A stretch of 27,649 bases of DNA from JOPF136 sp035517515. Its GTDB lineage: Bacteria; Acidobacteriota; Terriglobia; Acidiferrales; UBA7541. The notes below the pieces were generated by a model. The model was given only the letters and a program-made list of their open reading frames with translations. It did no database searches and was not told where the DNA came from. A program made the position numbers and the translations under genes. Shown here in pieces: positions 8,096 to 15,384 of the stretch. The DNA is taken from NCBI GenBank assembly GCA_035517515.1, contig DATIYQ010000201.1, positions 1-27,649 on the forward strand, in the 5' to 3' direction. Position 1 is the first letter of the stretch. Every line of letters starts with the position of its first letter.

Positions 8096-10204
8096 TCAAG
8101 CCGTATGCAGCAGCGCGTAGAGATAGGAGCCCAGCAGGGCCAGCACTCCCAGCACGATGAACAGCGCGTAGCTTTGCACCAGCCCGGTCTGCACGAAGCG
8201 CACCGGATAACTCAACAGGCGCACGGTATTGCCCGCCAGGTTCACCAGGCCATCCACAATCCATTTGTCCCACCACATGGAAAGGCGCGAAGTGAAGCGG
8301 GTGAGCCAGGCCGAGCCGTCCACGCCCAGGCCGTCCACCACGCCGCGGTCGAAAACGCCCAGCGAAGTGGCCAGGTCCTTGGTGCGATTCACGAACAGCG
8401 CGTCGTAAATCTCGTCCATGTAATATTTGTGATAGACCACGTCGTAAATGCCCTTCCATCGCGCGGCGAGCCGGTCTGCCAGGCCCTCACGCTTCACATA
8501 AATCTGCCAGGCCAGCCAGATGCCGCCGCCGGCAAGGGCCAGCGAAACCGCCATCAGCAGGTACTCGATGCCATACCCCTGCGCCTCTGCCGCTTCTTTT
8601 GCGCCGGCAACCGGCGCGATCACCGGCTCCAGCCACTTCTCAAAGCGCGCGCCGCCGCCTAGCGCGTGCGGGATTCCCACCCAGCCGCCCACCAGGGAAA
8701 GCACAGCGAGCGCGATGAGCGGAAAAGTCATCGAGCGCGGCGATTCGTGGATATGATGCTCGACTTCGTGGTCCACCCGCGACTGGCCCCCAAAGGTCAG
8801 GAACACCAGGCGGAACATGTAAAAAGCCGTCATCCCGGCGGTGAGCAGCCCCCCCAGATGAAGCAGGTTATGGCCGCTCGTCTCTGTGCTCGAATAAGCC
8901 CGGAACAGGATCTCGTCCTTGCTGAAGAAGCCGGCGAACGGAAAGATGCCGGCGATGGCCAGCGCGCCGGCGAGAAACGTTTTCGCCGTGACCGGAATCT
9001 TCGACCACAGCGCACCCATTTTCCGCATGTCCTGTTCGCCGGAAAGCGCGTGGATCACGCTGCCGGAGCCGAGGAAGAGCAGCGCCTTGAAAAACGCGTG
9101 GGTCATCAGGTGGAAAATTCCGGCGGCGAACGCGCCCACCCCCAGCGCCAGAAACATGTAGCCGAGCTGGCTGATGGTCGAATAAGCCAGAACGCGTTTA
9201 ATGTCGTTCTGCACCAGGCCCATCGTGGCCGCGTAGAACGCGGTCAGGGCGCCAACCACGGCCACAACCAGCATGGCGGTGGGCGCGAGCTGATAGAGCG
9301 CGTTCATGCGCGTCACCATGTACACGCCGGCGGTGACCATGGTGGCCGCGTGGATCAGCGCGCTCACCGGCGTGGGCCCTTCCATCGCGTCCGGCAGCCA
9401 AACGTACAGCGGAATCTGCGCCGACTTTCCGGTGGCCCCAATGAAAAACAAAATGGCCATGGCGGTCAGCGCGGGCATGCCCGCCTGGAACGTCCCCGAG
9501 CGCAGCAGCTCAATCATCCCCGGGTATTCGCTGGGGTACAGCAGCCCGGCGGAGGTGAATCGAATGGTCCCCAGCAACGCGGACGCCAGGAAAATCCCCA
9601 GCAGGAAGCCCGCATCCCCCACGCGATTGACCACAAAGGCCTTCTTCCCCGCGTCCGCAGCCGATTTCTTCAGGAAGTAGAACCCGATCAGCAAATAGCT
9701 GCACAAGCCCACGCCCTCCCAGCCCACGAACATCATCAGCAGGTTGTTGCCCAGCACCAGCGTGAGCATGGAGAACATGAACAGATTCATGTAGCCGAAG
9801 AAGCGGTAATAGCCGCCCTCGTGGCCCATGTAGCCGATGGAATAGATGTGAATCAGAAAGCCTACCCCGGTGACCACCAGGATCATCACCGAAGACAGCG
9901 GGTCCAGCAGCATCCCGCAATCGGCCACGAATTTGCCGAGTGCGCCGGAGTCCAGTTGGTAGGGGATGGCGGGGATCCATTCGAAGAAGATTTTCTGATA
10001 GGCGCGCCTCTCCACCGGACGCGCCGCCAGTTGCATCACCGCTCCGGCCGAAAACACGAAGGAGAGAAACACGCTGCCCACGCAGGCCGCGCTCACCACC
10101 GCCTTCGGCAGCCGCCGGCCCAGCAGCAGCATCAGCGCCGCGCCCGCCAGCGGGAAGAGCGGGATCCAGCCGATATGGTCGAGAAAGTAGGCGCTCCCTG
10201 TCAT
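8096..10204 (-). CDS. nuoL: NADH-quinone oxidoreductase subunit L
   Basis: The distal antiporter-like subunit of complex I, which carries the long lateral helix along the membrane arm. At 702 aa it is longer than E. coli NuoL (613). The helix-5 Glu is at about residue 163 in 'FVGWEGVGLCSYLLIGFYF', and the channel segment 'GKSAQIPLYVWLPDAMEGPTPVSA' contains the expected Lys. The frame opens with TTG at 10210, but ATG at 10204 (two codons in) is the better start, with GGAG 9 bases upstream. A GTAG hairpin repeat fills the 49-base gap to nuoK. The C-terminal region has several additional hydrophobic stretches and ends in a final helix. Confidence 0.96.
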   Translation of the reverse strand: MTGSAYFLDHIGWIPLFPLAGAALMLLLGRRLPKAVVSAACVGSVFLSFVFSAGAVMQLAARPVERRAYQKIFFEWIPAIPYQLDSGALGKFVADCGMLLDPLSSVMILVVTGVGFLIHIYSIGYMGHEGGYYRFFGYMNLFMFSMLTLVLGNNLLMMFVGWEGVGLCSYLLIGFYFLKKSAADAGKKAFVVNRVGDAGFLLGIFLASALLGTIRFTSAGLLYPSEYPGMIELLRSGTFQAGMPALTAMAILFFIGATGKSAQIPLYVWLPDAMEGPTPVSALIHAATMVTAGVYMVTRMNALYQLAPTAMLVVAVVGALTAFYAATMGLVQNDIKRVLAYSTISQLGYMFLALGVGAFAAGIFHLMTHAFFKALLFLGSGSVIHALSGEQDMRKMGALWSKIPVTAKTFLAGALAIAGIFPFAGFFSKDEILFRAYSSTETSGHNLLHLGGLLTAGMTAFYMFRLVFLTFGGQSRVDHEVEHHIHESPRSMTFPLIALAVLSLVGGWVGIPHALGGGARFEKWLEPVIAPVAGAKEAAEAQGYGIEYLLMAVSLALAGGGIWLAWQIYVKREGLADRLAARWKGIYDVVYHKYYMDEIYDALFVNRTKDLATSLGVFDRGVVDGLGVDGSAWLTRFTSRLSMWWDKWIVDGLVNLAGNTVRLLSYPVRFVQTGLVQSYALFIVLGVLALLGSYLYALLHTA

Positions 10205-10220
10205 CGCCAATTTCTCCAGG

Positions 10221-10257
10221 GCCGGCGCGGGACGCCGGCGCTACCGTGCCGGGCTAC
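10221..10257 (-). repeat. GTAG-headed REP-like hairpin between nuoK and nuoL
   Basis: Read on the minus strand, this element starts GTAGCCCGGCACGGTAG (10257-10241) and continues into a 7-bp stem (10233-10239 with 10221-10227) with a 5-base loop. The nuoK stop codon TAG is formed by the first GTAG. A close copy of the 17-base head lies at 10670-10686. A GTAG tetranucleotide at the foot of a hairpin is the hallmark of REP elements mobilised by RAYT-type transposases. Confidence 0.65.
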
Positions 10258-10556
10258 CATCGCAGCAAATCCATTTCGTCCGCCAGGAGCGTTTGCCGGT
10301 TGCGGAAGAAAGCGATAATGATTCCCAGGCCCACCGCCGCCTCCGCGGCCGCGTCCGTAATGATGAAGATGGCGAACACCTGCCCATCGAGATTGCCCAG
10401 GTGGTGCGAGAAGGCCACCAGATTGATATTCACGGCGTTTAGGATCAGCTCAATGGACATCAGGATGACGATCACGTTGCGGCGCGTGAGCACGCCGATC
10501 ACTCCGGTGGTGAACAGCAGCAGCCCCACCACCACGTAATAGCTGGTCGGTATCAT
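10254..10556 (-). CDS. nuoK: NADH-quinone oxidoreductase subunit K
   Basis: A small three-helix membrane subunit of complex I that links quinone chemistry to the pumping subunits. The product is exactly 100 aa, the standard length. Both functionally important membrane glutamates are in the E. coli positions: Glu36 in 'SIELILNAVN' and Glu72 in 'DAAAEAAVGL'. I chose ATG 10556 over the upstream in-frame ATG at 10586 because the extra MPRREEKREA is not part of the family and GAGAAG precedes 10556. The stop codon lies inside a GTAG repeat. Confidence 0.97.
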   Translation of the reverse strand: MIPTSYYVVVGLLLFTTGVIGVLTRRNVIVILMSIELILNAVNINLVAFSHHLGNLDGQVFAIFIITDAAAEAAVGLGIIIAFFRNRQTLLADEMDLLRW

Positions 10557-10620
10557 CGCTTCTCGTTTCTCTTCGCGCCGCGGCACGAACGTCGCGCCGC
10601 TGCGCGATTTGCCCGCCCGC

Positions 10621-10686
10621 GGCAGGAGCCGGCATGCGGCGCTCCTGCCCGCGATCCCGGAGCCCGCCTCTACCGAGTCGGGCTAC
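10621..10686 (-). repeat. GTAG-headed REP-like element between nuoJ and nuoK
   Basis: This fills much of the 131-base gap between nuoJ and nuoK. On the minus strand it begins GTAGCCCGACTCGGTAG (10686-10670), matching the head of the repeat at 10241-10257 at 15 of 17 positions. It is followed by a perfect 9-bp stem, 10641-10649 with 10621-10629, and an 11-base loop. It may act as an mRNA-stability or attenuation element within the operon. No coding potential was seen. Confidence 0.65.
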
Positions 10687-10687
10687 A

Positions 10688-11206
10688 TCAAATCCGTTTC
10701 TTGCCCATCACCACCGCTCCCACCAGCGCCACCAGCAGCAGGATGGAAGCAATCTCGAAGGGGATCACGTAGTTGTGGAAGAGCAACCGGCCGATCTCTT
10801 CCGTATTCCCCCCGCCCGGCGCCGCCAGCCGCGGCGCGGGCAGCAACTGGCTGCCCGAGACGCTGTTGCGCGCCAGGGCTAGCGCCGCCAGCAATTCCGC
10901 CAGCAGCGCCACGGAGAGCAGTCCGGCCACCCACGACTGCCGGTTGAATTGCACCTGGTGCAGCGCAACGTCCAGGTTCACCAGCATGATCACGAACACG
11001 AACAGCACCATGATGCCGCCGACGTAGAGAATGATCTGCACGGCGAACAGGAATTCCGCGTTCAGGGTCAGATAAAGCCCGGCGGTGGCCAGCAGCGCGG
11101 TAATCAGAAAAATGGCGCTGTGCACCACGTTTCGCATGGTGACCACCAGCGCCCCGCTCAGCACCGCCAGCCCCGCAAAGAAATAGAAAAGGATTTCGTT
11201 GCCCAT
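10688..11206 (-). CDS. nuoJ: NADH-quinone oxidoreductase subunit J
   Basis: A five-helix membrane subunit of complex I, 172 aa (E. coli 184). It begins 'MGNEILFYFFAGLAVLSGAL' and contains the conserved 'NVVHSAIFLITALLATAGLY' and 'ILYVGGIMVLFVFVIMLVN' segments; the latter holds the mobile helix 3 with its pi-bulge region. The frame is open upstream to 11374, overlapping nuoH. The start at 11206 is chosen because family homology begins there and AAGGCGAG lies just upstream. It sits 52 bases after nuoH, where nuoI usually lies; no nuoI is present. Confidence 0.95.
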   Translation of the reverse strand: MGNEILFYFFAGLAVLSGALVVTMRNVVHSAIFLITALLATAGLYLTLNAEFLFAVQIILYVGGIMVLFVFVIMLVNLDVALHQVQFNRQSWVAGLLSVALLAELLAALALARNSVSGSQLLPAPRLAAPGGGNTEEIGRLLFHNYVIPFEIASILLLVALVGAVVMGKKRI

Positions 11207-11258
11207 CGCGTCTCGCCTTACCGGTTCGCGTCCCGCACCGCAACCATCCGGATTTTCC

Positions 11259-12578
11259 TCATGCGCTCTGCTCCGCACGGGCCGCCGCCGCTTCCTGCTC
11301 CCGGGCCTGCCCGGCGCGCACCAGCCACATGGCCACCAGCACCGTGGCCAGCGCTGTGCCCCCAAAGGCCACAAACGGATTCACGCCGTTTTCCTTCAGC
11401 AGCACCGCTGTGGCCACGGCCATCACGTTCACAATCGAGAGCGGAATCAGGTAGTGCCAGCCCAGCCGCATCAACTGGTCAAAGCGGTAGCGCGGAAAGG
11501 TGAACCGCGCCCACAGAAAAACGTACACGTACAGCATCACTTTGGCGATGAACCAGAACGCGCCGTGAATGCCCGGCTTGAGCGCCGCCAGTTGCGGCAC
11601 CGGCGCCAGCACCAGCGCAAGCGGCAGCGTGATCAGCAGGCAGATGCCCGCGAAAATCAGCATGATGAAGCTCTGGTCTTTGCCCGTCTGCCGCGGAACG
11701 CGGTAGAAGCAATAGCCGGTCACCCCCAGCATCACCAGCGGCGGCACCACATCCAGAAAATTCAACCAGGCCACGCTCGGAAACGGCCGCAGCCAGCCCC
11801 CCAGAAACAGCGTGGTGGCCACCGAGCCGACCACCACCATGTTCGCGTACTCGGCCAGGAAATAGAGCGCCCAGCGGAAGCCGCTGTACTCCGTCATGTA
11901 GCCGGCCACCAGCTCCGATTCCGCCTCGGGCATGTCAAAGGGCGCCCGGTTGGTTTCCGCCACCGAACCGATCAGGTAAATCACAAACGCGATCGGAGCC
12001 ACAAACACAAACCAGACGCCGCGGTCCGCCTGGGCCAGCACGATGTCTTTCATGGAGAGCGTGCCGGCCAGCAGCAGCCCGGCAACCATGGCCATGCCCA
12101 CGGCCACTTCGTAGCTCACCAGTTGCGCGGCGCTGCGCAGCGCGCCCAGCAGCGAGTAGTGGCTGTTCGAAGCCCAGCCCCCCAGCACGATTCCGAAGAT
12201 GCCCATGGAGCTGATGGCCAGGATGAACAGCAGCCCGATGTTCATGTCCGCGATCAGGAATCCCGGCCCCACGGCAATCGCCGCAAACGCCAGCATGGCC
12301 GCGGTCACCGAGAGCACCGGAGCCAGCCAGAAAATCAGCCGGTCTGCGCTCTCCGGGATGATGTCTTCCTTGATCATCAGCTTCACCGCGTCCGCCAGCG
12401 GCTGCAGCAGCCCGTGCGGCCCCACGCGCATGGGACCCAGGCGCGCCTGCATGTCTGCCATCACCTTGCGCTCGAGCAGCACCACGTAGCCGGCCAGCAG
12501 CGGGAAGACGCCCACAATCACCAGCGCGTCCACCAACTGGACCCAGTACTTCAGCAGAAAATCGAGCACGCCCTGCAT
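11259..12578 (-). CDS. nuoH: NADH-quinone oxidoreductase subunit H, with enlarged loop
   Basis: NuoH forms the quinone-access channel at the junction of the two arms of complex I. The family segments are present: 'LLERKVMADMQARLGPMRVG' near residue 35, 'ETNRAPFDMPEAESELVAGY' near residue 210, and 'RYRFDQLMRLGWHYLIPLS' near residue 370. At 439 aa it is about 100 residues longer than E. coli NuoH (325). Most of the excess lies between 'FLGGWLRPFPS' and 'FWFIAKVMLYVYVFLWARF', where about 85 residues including two extra hydrophobic helices replace the usual 15-20. There is also a short Ala/Glu-rich tail. The ATG is at 12578; a GTAG hairpin lies in the gap to nuoD. Confidence 0.95.
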   Translation of the reverse strand: MQGVLDFLLKYWVQLVDALVIVGVFPLLAGYVVLLERKVMADMQARLGPMRVGPHGLLQPLADAVKLMIKEDIIPESADRLIFWLAPVLSVTAAMLAFAAIAVGPGFLIADMNIGLLFILAISSMGIFGIVLGGWASNSHYSLLGALRSAAQLVSYEVAVGMAMVAGLLLAGTLSMKDIVLAQADRGVWFVFVAPIAFVIYLIGSVAETNRAPFDMPEAESELVAGYMTEYSGFRWALYFLAEYANMVVVGSVATTLFLGGWLRPFPSVAWLNFLDVVPPLVMLGVTGYCFYRVPRQTGKDQSFIMLIFAGICLLITLPLALVLAPVPQLAALKPGIHGAFWFIAKVMLYVYVFLWARFTFPRYRFDQLMRLGWHYLIPLSIVNVMAVATAVLLKENGVNPFVAFGGTALATVLVAMWLVRAGQAREQEAAAARAEQSA

Positions 12579-12583
12579 GTCAT

Positions 12584-12607
12584 GTAGGACAGGCTTTCAG
12601 CCTGTCC
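12584..12607 (+). repeat. GTAG-headed hairpin between nuoD and nuoH
   Basis: GTAG (12584-12587) leads into a perfect 9-bp stem, 12587-12595 with 12599-12607, around a 3-base loop. It occupies the 45-base gap between nuoH and nuoD and is oriented opposite to the operon. It closely resembles the element at 15284-15308, which starts with the same GTAGGACAG. Confidence 0.65.
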
Positions 12608-12623
12608 CCTTCGCTCCTCATCC

Positions 12624-13769
12624 CTACCGATCCACTTCCCCCAGCACAATATCCAGCGTCCCGATAATCGCCACCACATCCGCCACCAGGTGGCCGCGCA
12701 CCATGGTATCCAGTGCCTGCAAATTGATAAAGGAAGGCGGGCGCACCCGCACGCGGTAGGGCTGGGTGGTGCCGTCGCTCACCACGTAGTAGCCGATTTC
12801 CCCTTTGGGCGCTTCGATGGCGTGGTACACCTCGCCCGGCGGCGGCTTCAGCACTTTCCCGACTTTGGCCATGATCGGTCCGGCGGGAATATTTTCAATC
12901 GCCTGCAGGCAGATGCGGCGCGACTGGCGCATTTCTTCCATGCGCACCAGGTAACGGTCGTAGGTGTCGCCGTTTTTGCCGGTGGGAATCTCGAACTCGT
13001 ACTGATCGTAGGCCGCGTAAGGCATGGCCTTGCGAATGTCCCATTTCACGCCGCTGGCGCGGAGCGGCGGCCCGGTAACCCCCAGGGCGATGGCCTGTTC
13101 CGAATTCAGCAGCCCGATGCCCTTGGTGCGGCCCACCCAGATGCGGTTGCCGGTGAGCAATTGCTCGTACTCGTCCACCTTGCTGGCAAAGTCGTCGCAG
13201 AAGCGCTTCACATCGTGCTCGAAGCCGTCGTAGGTCTCGTACTGCAGGCCGCCGATGCGGAAGGCATGGGTGGTCAGGCGCGCGCCGCAGTACTTCTCGA
13301 ATATCTTCAAAATTTCTTCGCGCTCGCGCAGGCAATAGAACACCGGGGTGAGCGCCCCGATATCCAGCGCGTGCGTGCCCAGCCACAGCAAGTGGCTGGC
13401 GATGCGCTGCAGCTCGGTCAGGATGGTGCGCACCACGCGCGCCCGCGGCGGCGCTTCCGCGCCCAGCAGCCTTTCCACCGCCTCGCAGTAACCCAGGCCG
13501 TTGGAGACCGCGGCCACGTAATCCATGCGGTCCACGTACGGCGCGAACTGCTGGTAGGTGCGGTGCTCCGCGATTTTTTCCACGCCGCGGTGCAGGTAGC
13601 CGATGAAGCATTCCGAGCCTTCGATCTTTTCCCCGTCCAGCCGCAGCTTCACGCGCAGCACGCCGTGGGTGGAAGGGTGCTGCGGCCCCATGTTCAGCAC
13701 GATTTCGTCCGCGCCGGGGACCGCGGTCTCTTCCACGGGAGGCATTCCGGTGATGCGCGTTTCGTCCAT
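12624..13769 (-). CDS. nuoD: NADH-quinone oxidoreductase subunit D (49 kDa)
   Basis: This peripheral-arm subunit forms much of the quinone-binding pocket and is related to the [NiFe]-hydrogenase large subunit. The 381-aa product has 'NMGPQHPSTHGVLR' (quinone-pocket histidines at 31 and 35), 'IGYLHRGVEKIAEHRTYQQ', and the family C-terminus 'DVVAIIGTLDIVLGEVDR'. The frame extends to 13871 but overlaps nuoC there. ATG 13769, with AGGAAG just upstream and 8 bases after the nuoC stop, is the natural start. It is a separate gene, not the NuoCD fusion of enterobacteria. Confidence 0.96.
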   Translation of the reverse strand: MDETRITGMPPVEETAVPGADEIVLNMGPQHPSTHGVLRVKLRLDGEKIEGSECFIGYLHRGVEKIAEHRTYQQFAPYVDRMDYVAAVSNGLGYCEAVERLLGAEAPPRARVVRTILTELQRIASHLLWLGTHALDIGALTPVFYCLREREEILKIFEKYCGARLTTHAFRIGGLQYETYDGFEHDVKRFCDDFASKVDEYEQLLTGNRIWVGRTKGIGLLNSEQAIALGVTGPPLRASGVKWDIRKAMPYAAYDQYEFEIPTGKNGDTYDRYLVRMEEMRQSRRICLQAIENIPAGPIMAKVGKVLKPPPGEVYHAIEAPKGEIGYYVVSDGTTQPYRVRVRPPSFINLQALDTMVRGHLVADVVAIIGTLDIVLGEVDR

Positions 13770-13777
13770 GCGTCTTC

Positions 13778-14566
13778 CTATTGCCCGCTCTCGATGCCCA
13801 GGTTTTCCCGCACCCAGGCTTCGTCCTGCTGGAGAATGTCGTAATCCTTGCGCAGTGGATAGCCCTGCCACTCGTCCGGCAGCAGGATGCGTTTCAGGTC
13901 CGGGTGGCCCTCAAACACGATTCCGAACATGTCGTAGCATTCCCGCTCCATCCAGTTGGCCGCGGGCCACACGCCGGTCACGCTGGGCACCGCTTCGCGC
14001 TCTCCGGCCGCGCATTTCAGGCGCAGCCGCTCGTTCTTCGCAAACGAATAGAGCTGGAGCACCACCTCGAACCGCTTTTCGCGCTTCGGCCAGTCCACTG
14101 CGGTCAGGTCCGAGAGTAGATTGAATTTCTCGTCGTCGCGGGCGTAGAGCGCGATGGCCTGGAATTGCGCGGCATCCACCACCAGCATGGCCTGCTTGCG
14201 GTCCAGCCACGCCTCGCGAATCGCCTCGCCAAACCGCTGGCGGAAGCGTTTCACCAGATCGTTGTCCAGCGGTGCGCGCTCTTCCTTCTTGGGAGGGGGC
14301 GCGGCCGGCTTTGCGGGCGGAGCCGCGGGCTTTGCCGCCGGCGGAGCGGCCGGACTTGCAGGCGCCGCAGGAGCCGGCGCAGCCGGTTTTTCCCCGCCGG
14401 CGGCGGCCGCAGCGGGTGTGGCATCCGCCGCCGGCTTTGGCGGCGTGCTCGCGGCTGGCGCGGGCTCACCCGGTTTCCGCGCGTCGCCACCCGGCGGGAC
14501 AGCAGGCTGCTCTTTTTCAGGAGGTTCGCTTCCCATTCGCGTCAGAAGTGCTGGCGGCCTTCCCAT
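13778..14566 (-). CDS. nuoC: NADH-quinone oxidoreductase subunit C with Pro/Ala-rich N-terminal extension
   Basis: The 30-kDa peripheral-arm subunit of complex I. The conserved domain runs from about residue 100 to the end and includes 'LLSDLTAVDWPKREKRFEVV' and 'WMERECYDMFGIVFEGHPD', followed by 'LKRILLPDEWQGYPLRKDY', the standard NuoC signature. Residues ~15-98 are a low-complexity Ala/Pro/Lys run (PAAP, AAPPAKPAAPP) not found in classical NuoC (~180-200 aa); it is likely a disordered N-terminal tail. The start is uncertain: ATG 14566 is assumed, ATG 14536 is equally plausible, and neither has a strong ribosome site. A 154-base gap to nuoA holds a candidate promoter and no nuoB. Confidence 0.92.
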   Translation of the reverse strand: MGRPPALLTRMGSEPPEKEQPAVPPGGDARKPGEPAPAASTPPKPAADATPAAAAAGGEKPAAPAPAAPASPAAPPAAKPAAPPAKPAAPPPKKEERAPLDNDLVKRFRQRFGEAIREAWLDRKQAMLVVDAAQFQAIALYARDDEKFNLLSDLTAVDWPKREKRFEVVLQLYSFAKNERLRLKCAAGEREAVPSVTGVWPAANWMERECYDMFGIVFEGHPDLKRILLPDEWQGYPLRKDYDILQQDEAWVRENLGIESGQ

Positions 14567-14598
14567 CCCCCAAAAGTCCGCCGGAAAATTAGCCCGTG

Positions 14599-14628
14599 AT
14601 TGTTAACACAGGCGCTCGCATGCGTCAA
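14599..14628 (-). promoter_or_regulatory. Candidate internal promoter upstream of nuoC
   Basis: On the minus strand TTGACG (14628-14623) is followed after 18 bases by AACAAT (14604-14599), a 5/6 match to the -35 and a 4/6 match to the -10 consensus. The predicted start of transcription lies about 25-30 bases before the nuoC ATG. It would let nuoC-N be made independently of nuoA. This rests on sequence match only. Confidence 0.35.
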
Positions 14629-14720
14629 CGCACCCGCAGGGAAAAAGCTCTGCATCCAGGACGGCCGCTGACAATGCGGAAGGGTTTGAAATTGACAGGC
14701 GCAGCGTCCGTGCGCTGTGT

Positions 14721-15080
14721 TCACAGCCACTCGAGCGCGCCTTTGCGGTAGAGCCACAGATAGCCCACGATCAGGATGCCCAGGAACACGAACATGCTGA
14801 TCAGGCCGTAGAGCCCCAGGGCCCGATATTGCACCGCCCAGGGGAACAGGAACACCGTTTCCACGTCGAAAATGACGAAGAGAATGGCCACGATATAAAA
14901 GCGCACGGAGTAGCGCCCGCGCGCGTCCCCTTCCGGCGCGATGCCGCACTCATAAGCCTTCAACTTAGCGCCCACCGCCCGGCTGGTGGGCCGCAAGAGC
15001 TGGAAAATCAGCAGGGTGACCGCCGGAAATGCCGCGGCCAGAAGGGCAAAGATCAGGACGGGAATGTATTGCTCCGGCAT
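14721..15080 (-). CDS. nuoA: NADH-quinone oxidoreductase subunit A
   Basis: A three-helix membrane subunit of complex I, 119 aa, close to the family norm. The signature loop 'LKAYECGIAPEGDARGRY' carries the cysteine that lines the quinone channel (Cys39 in mitochondrial ND3). The second helix shows 'FYIVAILFVIFDVETVFLFP', with the conserved acidic residues. It is the first gene of the minus-strand nuo operon. In most bacteria nuoB follows at once; here nuoC does. A good extended -10 promoter lies directly upstream (15096-15124). Confidence 0.96.
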   Translation of the reverse strand: MPEQYIPVLIFALLAAAFPAVTLLIFQLLRPTSRAVGAKLKAYECGIAPEGDARGRYSVRFYIVAILFVIFDVETVFLFPWAVQYRALGLYGLISMFVFLGILIVGYLWLYRKGALEWL

Positions 15081-15095
15081 TTCCGATTCGCGCGC

Positions 15096-15124
15096 ATCCT
15101 ACCATACGGTCTGTAGGCTGTCAC
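15096..15124 (-). promoter_or_regulatory. Predicted nuoA promoter (extended -10)
   Basis: On the minus strand GTGACA (15124-15119) is followed after exactly 17 bases by TAGGAT (15101-15096), preceded by TGG, an extended -10 element. Predicted transcription would start about 9 bases before the nuoA ATG, giving a very short leader. Confidence 0.5.
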
Positions 15125-15222
15125 GCGCGTGCCGGGCCGGCTCGAGGGCTGGTTGCGACAGGGGCGCGCAGGCTGGAGCCGACGCTCTCCGGCTGCGCGC
15201 GGCACGCTTCTCCGGAGACCGG

Positions 15223-15252
15223 TTGACACCCCGCCCCGTGGCCGTCTAAGAT
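15223..15252 (+). promoter_or_regulatory. Predicted promoter of the TetR/catabolic operon
   Basis: A perfect -35 TTGACA (15223-15228) and a -10-like TAAGAT (15247-15252) are separated by 18 bases. The predicted start of transcription falls at about 15259, at the first base of a palindrome, so a bound repressor would block initiation. Confidence 0.55.
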
Positions 15253-15258
15253 GATTCC

Positions 15259-15276
15259 CGAACGAACGTTCGAACG
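15259..15276 (+). promoter_or_regulatory. Palindromic operator candidate for the TetR regulator
   Basis: The perfect 10-bp palindrome CGAACGTTCG (15263-15272) is flanked symmetrically by two mismatched A/A positions and a further CG/CG pair, giving an 18-bp imperfect palindrome. The GAACG...CGTTC half-site style and the placement at the transcription start are typical of autoregulated TetR-family operators. The assignment is an inference. Confidence 0.5.
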
Positions 15277-15283
15277 AGGGCCA

Positions 15284-15308
15284 GTAGGACAGACATTCTT
15301 GTCTGTCC
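15284..15308 (+). repeat. GTAG-headed hairpin in the TetR leader
   Basis: GTAG (15284-15287) leads into an 8-bp perfect stem, 15287-15294 with 15301-15308, around the loop ATTCTT. It shares its first nine bases (GTAGGACAG) and its architecture with the copy at 12584-12607. It lies in the predicted 5' untranslated region of the TetR transcript. Confidence 0.65.
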
Positions 15309-15384
15309 CGCGTGCGTGGTTCGTGGGGACCATTTCGCGACGCTCCGTGCCGCGCGCCGTTTCAAAACGTTCCGTTCCACCCCC

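Larger units (their letters stand above)
15081..15384. other. Divergent intergenic control region between nuoA and the TetR gene
   Basis: About 300 bases without a convincing gene. From left to right it holds a minus-strand promoter for nuoA (15096-15124), about 100 bases in which I see nothing specific, a plus-strand promoter (15223-15252), an imperfect palindrome (15259-15276), a GTAG hairpin (15284-15308) and a ~75-base leader. The TetR frame stays open back to a GTG at 15316, but this stretch does not resemble a TetR N-terminus. Confidence 0.6.

Noticed and set aside
5143..8160. A 1005-aa open frame on the plus strand opposite nuoM and nuoN
   Set aside because: It is the antisense shadow of GC-rich membrane-protein genes: the product is His/Gln/Arg-rich with no domain, whereas nuoM and nuoN are unmistakable on the other strand.
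8666..10318. Long plus-strand open frame (550 aa) opposite nuoL
   Set aside because: Same His/Gln/Arg-rich antisense composition; nuoL fully explains the region.
11199..13844. Plus-strand frames of 462 and 384 aa opposite nuoH and nuoD
   Set aside because: Antisense shadows with no recognisable motifs or ribosome sites.
14567..14720. A hidden nuoB or small gene between nuoA and nuoC
   Set aside because: The gap is only 154 bases and contains no open frame resembling NuoB.
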